A stretch of 64,000 nucleotides of DNA from Zygnema cylindricum (taxonomy: Eukaryota; Streptophyta; Zygnematophyceae; Zygnematales; Zygnemataceae), in NCBI GenBank assembly GCA_037447655.1, contig JBBHKE010000856.1:10813-74812 (forward strand), in the 5' to 3' direction. How positions within the stretch are numbered: the stretch's first letter is position 1; each line of letters opens with the position of its first letter. The notes below the pieces were generated by a model. It was not told the DNA's origin, searched no databases, and worked only from the letters and a program-made list of their open reading frames with translations. Positions 11,288-22,440 of the stretch are shown one piece after another. The translations under genes and the position numbers were made by a program.

Positions 11288-12676
11288 TTGGACCAAAATT
11301 GAGGAAGCCTCTAGGTAGTATTTGACTAACCCACTTTCAACGAGAGCAACTGCAACCCTAGCAGATAAATAGATAATCTAACAGCACCCGTGTGCAGTCT
11401 AGACTCCCCTGAGTCCACAGCAAAAAGAATCACTGAAAAACGCCTAACCAGGCGATTAATTATAGAATGGCAAAGATGCCAATATTTATATAAGCTTGTT
11501 AGGAGAGAGGCGGCTACCTCCTCAATTCACTAAGTCCTAAACCCTCTCACAACCCCTATCTACTGATGTATGGAACCAATCAAAAGACTGTATAGTGCAG
11601 AAAGGTACTATGGCCGATGTACTTTATGTACGGTCTGTGTACGACAAGGCCATGGAGTGGACGTTTGTCTTCTCCGGACTTGTCCTCACGCTCCCCGGGA
11701 TTCCAGCTTCCCAATGACATATTGCCACGTGTCGTCAAGTCATGTTACATTCGAAAACCGCCAAAGCGGCCATTCCAGGATCTCGGCGATGATGTGAGCT
11801 GACAGATCCAAATCCTTAACCTTAGCCGCTGCTAAAGTATGCAGTCAAAATTTGTCTGCTGAAATGACGCCTTGGTCAATAATTCTCTTCCAAAAATGAG
11901 GACGAACTCCGTCCGCCGTCCGCGCATTCATTCATCACCGAAGATGAACATCCAAGTGCAAATTTGGTCCTTCAAGAAAATCTGTACTTTGTCAACCAAC
12001 TCAACCAAGCTTGACTTCCCCACGGACCGACACGTGTACATTGAGTGTACCGAATCAGTAAACTCCCTTTGGAGTTACATACCACACCAAATCTTGTCTA
12101 CGTCGACTAAGTCTGTACACAAAACTGACTAAGTTTAGAATCTTTTTCTCATTCACGAGATAAAGATTGGACTAAAGGTTTCCAAAACCAACAATATGTG
12201 CCGTTGGATCAAAGCCAACATTAAATGTTAGTCATCGAAACAAATGTCCGACTCATTTGTTTCGTGTGGGAACATGTATGCACTATATATTAACTAGTTC
12301 CATGTTCCATTTGTCGTAATTCCATTAATCAAATTAAGGATCATGATACAGTTTAAGTAATTATCATACCCTTTGTAACTTAACGAACTCCTACGACAGA
12401 CTGGTTAGAGCTGACGGCTACGCTTAGCTCTGCCGGCCGGAAGTTTGAGTCCTGCCGATCTCAACCTTTTGTGAAGTGTGACTTATGTCACTACTTAGTC
12501 ATGCTTATGAAGCTAAGGCAACTATGGCTCCACTACTCTCTCTCTCCTTCAATGACTACAACAAGTATGGGGGATAGAGGAACGAGGTGCAAGCACACTG
12601 CCTGCGCTTTTTCTTTCTTTTCCTACCAAGTTATTCAGACCTAGAAAATACTCCATAAATATAGTGATTTTTAACA
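11268..12676 (-). repeat. 5' LTR of element A, enlarged by an insertion
   Basis: 1409 bp against 998 bp for its partner. The ends match the 3' LTR (TGTTAAAAATC ... GAATTGCA on minus). The extra length lies at about 11830-12193. The antisense tRNA-like boxes are at 12399-12452. Confidence 0.8.
11830..12193 (-). mobile_element. LTR-like insertion within the 5' LTR of A
   Basis: It starts TGCTAAAG and ends GGTTTCCAAAACCAACA on the plus strand, close to the TTTCCAAAACAACA terminus of the element E LTR. It is absent from the partner LTR. Host LTR sequence around AGATCCAAATC appears again in diverged form after 12193, so the exact edges are uncertain. Confidence 0.5.
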
Positions 12677-12949
12677 TGTAGTATGTTGCCGGCGCGCGTT
12701 TCGCGTGACGTGTCTGATAAATTAATTCGTACTAACATACTTGCGGTTTAATTAACATCTTGCGTCAAACATTTGATGAATTGGACGCCACCGAAGCTAC
12801 GGACGGCTGCGCCGTCAGTTTGGTGAGGGACGCGAAATCGCGTCCCTCACATGATATTTATTTTGGACGGTCCCGATTCGTTTGACGGAATTTGTAAATA
12901 TTTAACAATGTTTGTCCCGTGTATTATTTATTACTGTAGCTCTCAGGTA
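12677..12949. other. No gene; short perfect hairpin
   Basis: 12823-12850 is an 11-bp perfect inverted repeat (GTGAGGGACGC ... GCGTCCCTCAC) around GAAATC. The rest shows no coding signal. It may include the start of the 5' LTR of element B. Confidence 0.4.
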
Positions 12950-13587
12950 CACTCACATTAATAGAGGTAGTCGATTGATTACGTATGGCTGGTATGCCTC
13001 CGTACAGTTAGTAGTAAGTTGTAGTATATATTTGTAGGACTTAGTCATTTCTAGACTTAGGAACTTTTTGGACAGAAACTGTTTCTGCTCCTTTTTGGGA
13101 ATTTCATCTGAGAATTTCTCTCAGTTTTATTGGCAAAATTATCTGAAATTTTGCATGTTTGTTCCTCCTTGTGTTGGCAATATTGTGGCAGATTTGAAGA
13201 CCTATCGTGTGTTTGATTTGCTTGGGGCTTCATTGTGAAGTTGGTCAGATTTATCAAAGTTCTGGCAAGTTGTTTTTCTGCAACTTTGACTGAGTGTTGT
13301 GATTATTCGGTTTTGTAATATTAAATGAATTTGGTGGGCATACTAAGTGGACTAGGAACTATCTGGTTGAGTAGTTTCAGCTTGGTTTGGTTATTCTGTA
13401 GAATTCTGAGTGGAATCAAAGGAGGCTGTTTTGGGGGAGTCTGTGGTGCTTCCGAGGGTACATTCATGGTTGAAAAGGGCTATCAACAACAAGGGATGCT
13501 TATTGGAGAGAAGCAGGTCGAAGCATTTCACACAGACTTTGACAGGGAAGGAAAGTTTAATCAACAGTATATCAATTGAATCAGTTA

Positions 13588-13714
13588 AATCATAATCATG
13601 GTGGGTTTAAACAATTTAATCAAGGGCAAAATAAACAGTATTTTACTGCATGTTTTTATTGTTCAGAAAAAGGTCATGGATATAGGTACTGTCCTAAACT
13701 CAAAAAGGCAAATT
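13588..13714 (+). pseudogene. Element B gag remnant with zinc knuckle
   Basis: In the frame starting at 13588, an Asn/Gln/Gly-rich stretch leads to CFYCSEKGHGYRYC, an intact C-X2-C-X4-H-X4-C nucleocapsid knuckle, then a TAG. The upstream capsid domain is not recognisable, so about two thirds of gag is deleted or decayed. Confidence 0.75.
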
Positions 13715-13859
13715 AGACAGATTTATATAGGCTAGGTTGGCAGTAAAGTTCGTTTAACCATAGCTTTTTTGGTCAACAGCTCCAAAACAACTCATTGTTT
13801 TATTCATATGTTACTCATGAAGATGAGTCTCTCACTTTAACCGACCAGGATGACACGGA

Positions 13860-14327
13860 TTGTTTGCAATGGTGGCAGCACTGGAGGGCTCGAAAGACGC
13901 AAGATGGATCATGGACACCGGATCTTCGGCTCATATGTGCTGGAACAAAGCACTATTTACAAATCTGAAACAAACTCTTGTGAAGAATATTTATTATGTT
14001 TGTGGAATGAGTGTCCAGATATCTGCTCAGGGTGATGTTTCATTATTATTAGATGTAGGAGGGAAGTCTGTAGGAAGGACACTTCATAATGTCCTCTATG
14101 TCCCAGACTTCAAAAAGAATTTATTTTCCACTTCTTTTGTTAAGAGCAAAGGCTTTGAGGTCACTCTTAAATTGGGTAGGCAAGGTGTAAGCAAGCTAGG
14201 AAAGATAATAGTGACAAGAACTAGAGATGAGAGCAAAATGTATCAGACGGACATGGCTGATTCTAAGGAAAATGATGTTCTCTACTCTGGTGTAATATCT
14301 GCAAATGATAATGGCATAAGAGGTTAG
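13860..14327 (+). pseudogene. Element B protease domain
   Basis: 155 open codons. The catalytic motif WIMDTGSSAHMC near 13900 keeps Asp-Thr-Gly, followed by the copia-type core (LHNVLYVPDFKKNLFS). The frame ends before the integrase zinc finger, in a region with frameshifts. Confidence 0.8.
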
Positions 14328-15174
14328 GACAAGTTCACTATGATAGTTTGACAAAGATGGTGAAAGGTTGGAAAGTAGATGGAGTTTCTCTCACAAATCA
14401 GCCAGTTAAAACTTGTGATGGTTGCTCTTTAGGAAAAATACATAAGTTACTTTTTCCACAAATATTGGATCAGAAGTCCACTTAAGTGTTGCAACTAATC
14501 CACTCGGATGTTTTGGGACCGGCTCAGGTGCCCTCTACTGGGGGGGGTACGTTTTATGGTTACTTTTACAAATGACTTCTCGAGATTCACAAAGGTCTAC
14601 ATGAAAGAAAAGTTTGAAGTGTTTGAACAATTGAAACTCTACAAAGCTTGGGCGGAGAAGCTGCATGGTGTTCCAATTCTGGAACTCAGATCAAACAATG
14701 GAAGAGAATATATCTCAAAAGAATTTGACAAGTTTCTGCTGGACGAAAGAATAATTCGCCAGCTTACGGTTCGATACACTCCTCGGCAGAATGGAGTTTC
14801 ACAAAAGACTAAACAAGACTATAACAGAATCTGCTAGATCTATCCTAGTTGATAAAAATATAGATTTAAAATTCTGGGCCGAAGCCCTTAACTATGAAGT
14901 CTATATCAAAAATTGAATTGGTTCTAGATCTTTTAGTAATACACCTTTTGAACTTTGGACAGGTAAAAAACTAGATGTGAGTCATTTTAAAGTTTTTGGA
15001 AGTAAATGCTTTGTTTTAAACATATCACCAAATACTTGGAAAATGGAACCGAAAGGTCTACCAGGTATCTTTATGGGGCATGATGATTGTTCTAAAGGCT
15101 ACAGAGTATACGTCTTGGAAAAGCACAAAGTCATTGTATCTACAAACATTATTGTCAAAGATGAGGAAGTTTAA
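14328..15174 (+). pseudogene. Element B integrase
   Basis: Fragments in several frames. The CDGCSLGK part of the zinc finger is near 14414, and HSDVLGPAQVPST carries the first Asp near 14500. The second-Asp motif is altered to LRSNNGREY (SDNGGEY in relatives), so the catalytic Asp is lost. NGVSQKTKQ replaces the conserved GVAER region, and the C-terminal VSHFKVFGSKCFVL block is at 14977. Stops and frameshifts throughout make it inactive. Confidence 0.8.
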
Positions 15175-15519
15175 GCTGATTTATTTACTATGACAGACAA
15201 ACAGGTTGAAGAAAAGTAACAAGAATATGTTATTTTGGATATTAAAAAAACAGTGTATTTTCCGGCAGTTCATCAACCTCTTCCGAATCCGAAGACTACG
15301 GAACCTCAAGTTCCTCTTCAAGCTCAGATGGATTAAGCAGAACCGCTCCTATAACAACCTCAGCAAGCTCAAAGGCCAACAAGGAACGCAAGATATCCAT
15401 CAATCTCAGCCTCAAAATTTCCGGGGGGAAGGAGATCTAGCAACCGCCTTCAATCAAGTTTCCACTTAGCTTACTTTGCAAACCCGGGAGAACCTCAGAC
15501 CATTCCGGAGGCCTTCTCA

Positions 15520-17064
15520 TCACCCGAAAGAACTCACTGGATTAAGGCGGCAAATGATGAAATGAAGTCCATAATGGAGGCTCAAACGTGGGAGTTAGTT
15601 GATCTTTCTGCGGACCGGAAAGCCATCGGCAGCAAATGGGTTTTCAAAGTAAAACTAAACCCAGATGGCACAATTGAAAGGTAAAGAGCTAGACTTGTAG
15701 CCAAAGGCTACAATCAGAAAGAAGGAATTAACTTTGAGGAGACCTTCTCTCCAGTGGTAAGGTTTCCAACTGTCACAATTTTGCTCAGTTTAGCTTTTAT
15801 TGAAAACATGGAAGTGCATCAAATGGACGTTAAGACAACTATCTTTCATGGAGAGCCGGAAGAAACAATTTATACGCAGCAACCAGAAATGTATGTAGAG
15901 AAAGTAAAAGAAAAGTTAGTCAAGAAATTAATGAAATCTTTGTATGGGATGAAACAAGCCCGTTAGACAGTAGAACCTGAAGTTAGATAAGTTCCTCACT
16001 AAATTAGGCTTTAAAAGAATCGGTTCAGAGCATTCTGTGTATGTTCTACAAGGTGAGGATGGAATATTGTACATTGCTGTATATGTAGTTGATCTGCTCC
16101 TTGTCAGCAAATTCGTGGATGAAATAAATAGGATTAAAACAACTTTGAAATCCAGGTTTAAGATGAAAGATCTCGGTGAAGCCAAATACATCTTAGGGAT
16201 ACAAGTAGAGAGAGATAAAAGTAAAAGACAGTTCATGTTAACTCAGAAAGAGGCTATGAGTTCCATGTTTGAAAAATTTGATATGAAAGAAGCTAAAGGA
16301 TGTGTCACTCTTATAGAATACAGACAGAAATTAGAAGGAGTTGCTTTTGAATCACGCATTCTAATTGATGAGTCTAGATTCGAAGAGGAGGATTTCATGG
16401 CCTCAAAACCATACAGGCAGGTAGCAGGTAGCCTTATTTATTTCATGAACCGTACGAGACATGATATAGCAGCACCTATTTGTGCATTAAGCATAAGCCT
16501 TCAGAATCCGAAAAAGGCAGACTGGAAAGCTGCAAAAAGAGTTATAAGGTATCTTCTAAGGACTCGAAATCTTAAACTGGTCCTTGGAGGTGGAGAAGTC
16601 AAACTGAAGACTTGGAGCGATGCGGGTTATGGCGAGATGCTCAGTAGGAAATGAACCACTGGATTCGTTCTACAAATTGGAAATAGTACATGTTGACGAA
16701 GCAACAAACTTCGAAAAGTTACCGCCCAATCAACCATTGAGTCTGAATATATGGCAGCAAGTTCTCCCCTCAAAAAACTCCTGTGGGTAAAAGCACTTTT
16801 GCCGAAATTACGACACATGCAATCTGGTCCTCAAGTCATCTAGTGTGACAACCAGGCAGCAATCGCCATTGCCTCCAACCCCAGCCACCACTTTAAGAGT
16901 AAGCACATTGATGTCAGACTGCATTTTGTCTGTGGCAAGGTGCTTGCAAAGGTCATTAAATAATGTTATTCGCCAGATGAAAATATGGTTGAAGACATGA
17001 TAACTAAAGCTCTCCCTCCACCTAAATTAAAGTTTTGCAGACAGGTTGTTGGACTAAGTGAGTA
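15520..17064 (+). pseudogene. Element B reverse transcriptase and RNase H
   Basis: The RT begins at SKWVFKVKLNPDGTIER followed by a stop, then [22 protein letters not shown]. The active site reads YVVDLL near 16082, losing one catalytic Asp of YVDD. RNase H follows in pieces (TWSDAGYG, STIESEYMAAS, CDNQAAIAIASNP, ITKALPPPKLKFC) to about 17064. At least six stops or frameshifts were read directly. The spacer at 15175-15519 between integrase and RT has no domain. Confidence 0.85.
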
Positions 17065-17139
17065 ATTGAGTCTAAAGCTTTAGAAAAGTGTTGTTTTTAA
17101 AAGCTTTATCCTCAATAGATAGAGTTGTGAGGGGAGATT

Positions 17140-17919
17140 TGTAACTTAGAATATTTTTGGATTAAGTTTGGTGTAATACTTACTTTAAATAGTAAGACAG
17201 TGTATAAGTTACTCTAAGAGTATTTGTATAGTCACATAGACATGCATCAATATTTGAGACTATGTAGGAAGTACGGAATGGACCTAGACACATGGCATCT
17301 ATCGTACGAGTGAATTCGGGAAATCGGGCGGATGGAAAGTGAACCGAACATCTAAGAGTACAGATGTGAAAGTTAAATACGAGACGTTGATTAGAATCGG
17401 ACTGACGGCTTGAAATTGAGTGGGGACCACGGATGACAAGGTTTTTTGTAAGCACCCTAGATATTCGTACAAAATATACCACAGCGGGATGGACGCATCT
17501 ACAGTTGTTGATTAAGCAAACAACATTTGGTGTACGACATCAATTTGTGACTACGTGATAAAACAAGATTTTGTAGCTTAGTGGATTAGCAAATAGTGTT
17601 TCACTATTTAGTTTTAGGCTAGTTGCAAATTTCTTTTTGGAAGTAAATTAGCGTACTTTGTCGTACTACAGTACAGTACCACTATTACGAATCCTGACTC
17701 CTCATTGGTTGATGAGTAGTAGTGTCGTGCATGTGTCAAATAACATGAAGATGCATGCAATATCATCAGCTGTGCTCAACTTAAACTCAAATAATAGCGA
17801 GATATCGTAAATGGAATAAAAAATAAAAGCAACAATGGATAAATACAACAACAAGCAAGGTGGAAGAAAAAGAAAGGTCAACGACTTAGCTGGTTATGGT
17901 TAGGTCGGTTTATTACTAA
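17140..17919 (+). repeat. Probable 3' LTR of element B and unassigned flank
   Basis: TGTAACTTAGAATA follows the purine tract, as an LTR start should. I could not recognise a matching 5' LTR or a clear CA end, so the extent is a guess. No coding signal. Confidence 0.35.
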
Positions 17920-18496
17920 GCCAATCGATGACCACTAGGCCCCACGGTCTATTTATATTCCTTGCAGGAGTTATCTTTAGCGAGAATAATCTGAATTTAT
18001 ACTTATATAAAAGGAATCAAAACATAAACAACCGAGAAAGATAAATAAAAACTGAAAATGACAATATGCTTGACACTTATGAGGTTTCAATTAACCAAAC
18101 TCAAAAGATGCGCAAAATCCAAATAGAAATAAATACACAATCTCAAGAAATAAAACAACAAATCAATAATCCTAACATGCAACTTCCACACTAATTAAAA
18201 TTCAGCCACAGCCGGGGAAAGAAGTTTGTGTTGTGAGATCGCGGTCGAAATCCACTCAAAAGGACAAGAAAAGAGAAGGGAAACCATATAGGTATTGGCC
18301 GAAGCCGTATAGATTAATATGTAAGGCTTTACAAGATATTGATAATGTAATGGAAAACTAGACGCTTCACACAAAGGTAGAAAATCGCCTCTAAGCTGTC
18401 AAGACAATTTTTCAAAATAAAAAGATGGTAGCAGAAAATCCTCAATACTGAAAATAAATAAAATGAATAATTCATGCATTTTAAAATTGTGTGTTG
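17920..18496 (-). repeat. LTR-like repeat of the gypsy-type element, copy 1
   Basis: About 570 bp closely matching 29330-29899 in the same orientation (CTAAGCC, GACCACTAGGCCCCACGGTC, AAAAGGAATCAAAACATAAA, then CTCAATACTGAAAA to AAAATTGTGTG). On minus it ends with GGAATATAAATAGACC, a TATA-box context. It may be the 3' LTR of the element whose gag lies at 26140-28113, or a separate copy. Confidence 0.6.
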
Positions 18497-18498
18497 GC

Positions 18499-19537
18499 TG
18501 CAATTCTGTGTCCTCCATTGGACTACGGAATATACCGGAAGCCTCGAGATTGTTGTTAACTAGCCCACTTTAACCCACAGCCACTACTGGCCACGCAATC
18601 AAGCTGACAATCTGAATGCACCTTTGTGCAGCCTTGAGTCCCTTGAGTCTGTAGGAAAAATAATCTTTGAAAACGCCCAACCAAGCGATAAGTTATGAGG
18701 CAGTAAAAATGCCAATTTGTACAAACTCTCAAAGGGAGAGGTGACTACCTACCAAAATTTTCTAAGTCCTGATTCTTTCTAATAACTTCTATCTATTGAA
18801 GTACGGACCAGTCAGATTACTGTACCGTACAAAAAGTACTACTGCCGATGTACCTTTTGTACGGCATATGTACGACAAGGCTATTATGCGGACGCGTGTC
18901 CGCTTTTCACTCGTCCGTACATTCCTCGGAATTCCTATGACCGAATGCCATCTCTCCACATGGCTCCAGGTCATGCCACGTCACAAAACGCCAAGGTGAC
19001 CACTCCGGGATTTGGACGATGATGTGCGCCGTTGGATTTTATGCGAAACGCAATCTTAGCCGTAATAAATACTTGCGCAGCATTTGTTTCGCTTTCGAAA
19101 CCAAATGCGTGGTATCCGTTTTGATTTAGCATCGTACGACGTACTTTCTAAAACTGAATCTATGTATGCCGTATACAGTTGTAGTTAAATGGATTTAATT
19201 CACCCGAACTATATATATATTTATCACATACCATAGCACTTAGTATTGGTCCTAGTCTATTAGGATAAAGCTGACCGCTACTGGTCAACCTGACGAACCA
19301 TAGGTACCGCGATCAAATCTCTGGTCGGTCAAGAATACATTAGTAACCTACTAAAAATAGCTGTCTGTTGAACTAAGGTAGACATGGATCAACCACCCTC
19401 TCTAACCATCCGTGACTACAACAAGTATGGGGGCTAGAGAGCGGAGGTGGAGGCAGGCTGTCCTGTCTTTTTCTTTTCCTTTTATAATAAACATATTTAA
19501 ACCTAGAAAATACTATAGAAATCAATAAATTTCAACA
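18499..19537 (-). repeat. Solo LTR of copia family 1
   Basis: 1039 bp from TGCAATTCTGTGTCC to AAATTTCAACA on plus (TGTTGAAATT...TTGCA on minus). No internal region is attached. The antisense tRNA-like boxes (TAGTCTATTAGG at 19254; GATCAAATCT near 19310) are present. Flanks do not match (TTGGC and TTTCA), and the right flank is the middle of a MITE, so the left side was rearranged after insertion. Confidence 0.8.
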
Positions 19538-20040
19538 TTTCATGATTGAAGAAGGTGCCTTTGTGTTTCCTGTCCGGTCGACATGAAATGGCCTTAGAAT
19601 CTTGAGAGTTGAGACCCCTGGCGAAATAAAACGCGTACCAGGAATTTGTACCAAAGCAAACAGACAAAACCAAACAAATTTTGTACTATGCCTCGTCGTA
19701 CATAAGCGCAAACGGACAAAACATAGCGAATCGTGCACATTTTGTCGTCGCTTAAATTTGTTTGGAATTTTAGACACGTACGAATATGTGTTTTTATTCG
19801 TTTAGCGAAAATACTTTGTTTTAAAACACATAGCCCATGTGTTTTAAAAAAAAGTTTGAAGATGACGTTTATTGGCGTGGCTGTGGGTTCTAGAACACAA
19901 GACAATATGAAGTACATTTTAAATTCGACAATGACTCAAATTGCACTTCTCTTTTTTTGCGTTGTTTTTGTACCGTTTGAACTTACGCGGTACGGCTCTA
20001 AATCTTAGAAACCCATACTTTGGCACATGGAGACAAACCC
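19538..20040. mobile_element. Harbinger-like MITE, copy 3, left part missing
   Basis: It matches the right two thirds of the MITEs at 1540 and 53051 (CCGGTCGACATGAAATGGC, then AAAACACATAGCCCATGTGTTTTAAA) and ends GCACATGGAGACAAACCC with TTA at 20041-20043. The left end is cut by the solo LTR. Confidence 0.65.
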
Positions 20041-20241
20041 TTAGAAACGCCCCGACCCAATATGGAGACTTAGACATTTGAGGTGATGTGGCATCGGTAT
20101 TGCACAAATGTGCAATATGTGATCGTATGCGCACCTTTTTTAGCAACCGGCAGCACGGTCATTGGTTTTGTCACGTTTGTCGAGCGTTACCAGTCGCATT
20201 GGGCAACTATTCGGCAGGCTAAAGAGCTGGGGGGGGGAACT
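20041..20241. other. No gene; short palindrome
   Basis: 20098-20117 reads TATTGCACAAATGTGCAATA, a near-perfect palindrome. There is a G run at 20230-20237. Nothing else recognisable. Confidence 0.35.
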
Positions 20242-20437
20242 AACTGATCCTCCTTGCTTCCTCTATCACTCTACCTTTTTCTTTTATTGTGATATGTTTA
20301 TTTGTTGCTTGTTGCCTGTACAAGTTTCAACCACCAATTCTCTGTTATGTTTCGACTTTCTTGCTTATTTCTTCATCATTTTCCTTTGCAACTGATTGTG
20401 ATGCATGTTTATCATTTTGTTTGACACATGCACGACA
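20242..20437 (+). repeat. Direct repeat, copy 1 of 2
   Basis: About 195 bp from AACTGATCCTCCTTGC to CACATGCACGACA, repeated at 21629-21824 with high similarity. Pyrimidine-rich, containing TTTTCCTTTGCA. It may be the R-U5/leader part of an LTR element, since copy 2 directly follows an LTR-like stretch. Confidence 0.55.
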
Positions 20438-21149
20438 ACTGTCATGCAACATCACGTCGCCACATGGTAATTATATTTCATCGCACTTAAACAACATTTT
20501 TATTACTTTTTATCCCTACGTAAACGGTCCCTATAAAAAAAGACGCCACACTAATTTACTCGTGGGAATATCTCGATGGCGACATGACCGTACAGATTTT
20601 CGTCCGACGCTGTGGAACCCGCGGACATTTCAAATCCTATCGGCGAAGTCGTCGGTCGCCGGAATTCACGCAAACTGACCAAATTTGCTGTCCTGGAGTT
20701 TTTCACGAACCAACTTACTTTGCCGGCGAGAATTCCCCTGACCATTTTATGTCGATGTACGAACGGCCGCAAACCGAAACATGAACTCGAAGTCATGTGA
20801 GCGCTATCGTGGATTTGAAACGCGAATCGACGACCACAAATGATGCAGACGGATGGACGCTCCGGATGCAAACCGCACGCAAGTTCATTTTAGGTTGTGG
20901 ATCCTTGAAGGTCGCACGCATTCACATGTTGCGTAGGAAGGGTTTTTATCCGCAAGTTGTAGATTATGTAACGTAAGGCATACGATTCTGGTCGCCTGTT
21001 GGCCAGAATCCAAACTAGGAGCAAACAACTACATAAAACGCATGTATTTGTAGTGGGTTAGAAGCTTTGCTGTAAACTTTGTACTTAGCGAATTTTAGGC
21101 GAATTCTCTGCACACAATTTCAAGAGCACATGAATTCTCTCCTTTTGGA
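20438..21149. other. No gene recognised
   Basis: Between the direct repeats. Several ORFs of 60-130 codons overlap on both strands (around 20289-20871), but none shows a motif and they shadow each other. Confidence 0.35.
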
Positions 21150-21620
21150 AGATTTAACCTAAACTTTGAGGATTTTCTTGTGAAATTGTCTAGATAGTTT
21201 TAGTGGCTATTTTTCTTGCCATTAAACGTTCTGCTGCCTAGCTCTTACTTTCTTGCTCTGTAAATCAGCCCTACAAATTAATCTACACGGCTCACGCCGA
21301 GGCCTAACCGGTTTCCCTTCACTTTTTCTCTCATCCCGTCAAGTGGATTGTTGTTCGGCCTTCTATCCCAGGCTGTTGCTGAACCCTGAATTGTGATTGG
21401 ACAGTTTTGGGTTTGCTTGTGTGGCTCACTTGGGGATGGTGAATTAGGGTTGACCTTCGTTATTTGTTTTGCGTGAGGCTAAATCACGTTATCTCGGATT
21501 TTCTCGCAGATTTCTGTAAAATCAATCTATGTGTTGTGATATTTAGGTTATATCTTTATTGATCGAACTCCTGTAAGGAATATAAACTGACTAAGGATCC
21601 TAATGGCTATCCCTTGGCAT
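21150..21620 (+). repeat. Inverted, diverged copy of the gypsy-type LTR
   Basis: On plus it parallels the complement of 17920-18496: TTAATCTACACGGCT, GGTTTCCCTTCACTTTTTCT, AGTGGATTGTTGTTCGG, GGCTGTTGCTGAA, then AACTCCTGTAAGGAATATAAACTGAC with a TATA-like core. Orientation is opposite to the other two copies, so it belongs to a different insertion. Confidence 0.5.
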
Positions 21621-21628
21621 AATAAATA

Positions 21629-21824
21629 AACTGATCCTCCTTGCTTTCTCTCTAACTCTATCTTTTTCTTTTATTGTGATATGTTTATTTGTTGCTTATT
21701 GTATGTACAAGTTTCAACCACCAATTCTCTGTTATGTTACGACTTTCTTGCTTATTTCTTCATCATTTTCCTTTGCAGTTGATTGTGAAGCATGTATATC
21801 ATTTTCTTTGACACATGCACGACA
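21629..21824 (+). repeat. Direct repeat, copy 2 of 2
   Basis: Partner of 20242-20437. It directly follows the plus-oriented LTR-like segment, so it could be that LTR's transcribed end or leader. A GC-richer unrecognised stretch (21825-21924) follows up to the edge of element C. Confidence 0.55.
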
Positions 21825-21924
21825 GTCCCGAGCCGCCACGCCCGTATGTACCGCCGCGCGAGAAGAAACGTCGGTTCCAATCGGATCCGTGAGAAACACA
21901 TCACCCAAAGTCCTCCAAGCCCGT

Positions 21925-22440
21925 TTCTCTTGTAGCCTTTTGCTGCTCCTTCTCCCCCCTTCAAATTCTGAAGCTGGAATAGAGGGAAGTCTTGGATTCC
22001 TCCTTAGTGTCTCATTAGCTCTCCTATTCATGGAAGATGGTTCTAATTCCTCCTCTTCTGTCTCCTCGAAATCCATAGGAATATGTGGGGTATCTGGTAG
22101 CTCTCCTCTATCTTGGATCTCCCCTAAATCTGCAATCACGGTATAACTCATGTCCTTTTCGGGAAATACAGAGTTCTCCTCACTCTCGGACTCAAACCTG
22201 ATTCTTATCTTCTTAGTATATTTAAAAAGGTCAATTGACTTTCCTTCATCCATGAAAACTAGGTGTTCTACCAGAATGATATCTTAATTTGCTAAGTTAT
22301 AAACTCTATATCCCTTAACATCCTCATCATATCCCACAAAATATCTAGGATTTCCCTTAGCATCAAGTTTCCAGTTTTTCTTATCCGTATCTAGACTGTA
22401 AACTTGACTACCATAAACTTTAAGGTGAGAGATATCTGGT
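21925..22440 (-). pseudogene. Element C integrase C-terminus and spacer
   Basis: Open from 22253 down to the truncation (MDEGKSIDLFKYTKKIRIRF, then an acidic Ser-rich spacer ending GGRRSSKRLQEK). It is joined upstream, through a frameshift near 22430 and a stop near 22286, to the conserved KGYRVY block. RT should follow SSKRLQEK but the sequence switches to unrelated DNA. Confidence 0.75.

Larger units (their letters stand above)
5910..12676 (-). mobile_element. Ty1/copia retrotransposon A, full length but degenerate
   Basis: A 3' LTR (5910-6907) and 5' LTR (11268-12676), both of TG...CA form in minus orientation, flank about 4.36 kb encoding gag, PR, IN, RT and RNase H in copia order. A primer-binding site abuts the 5' LTR and a purine-rich tract (AAGGGAAG on minus) abuts the 3' LTR. 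Several frameshifts and stops make it non-autonomous. No matching target duplication was seen (GTGGC on the left, TGTAG on the right), so an edge may be rearranged. Confidence 0.9.
12950..17139 (+). mobile_element. Ty1/copia retrotransposon B, decayed
   Basis: Plus-strand copia internal region. An LTR tail related to that of E (GGCTGGTATGCCTCCGTAC at 12989, TGTAGGACTTAG at 13032) is followed by a leader, a remnant of gag, PR, IN, RT and RNase H, and a purine tract (GAGGGGAGA at 17129) before a TGTAAC LTR start at 17140. Most of gag is missing. The closest relative in the window is element E. Confidence 0.8.

Noticed and set aside
5910-12676. Element A as an intact autonomous element
   Set aside because: Both gag ATGs are lost, the zinc knuckle lacks a Cys, and several frameshifts and stops break pol.
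12823-12850. Transcription terminator hairpin
   Set aside because: Perfect 11-bp stem but no T run and no gene ending nearby; in eukaryotic DNA there is no reason to call a terminator.
20289-22146. Two similar N-termini (MICLFVA...YKFQPPILCYV) as a small gene family
   Set aside because: They come from the 195-bp direct repeat and continue into unrelated sequence.
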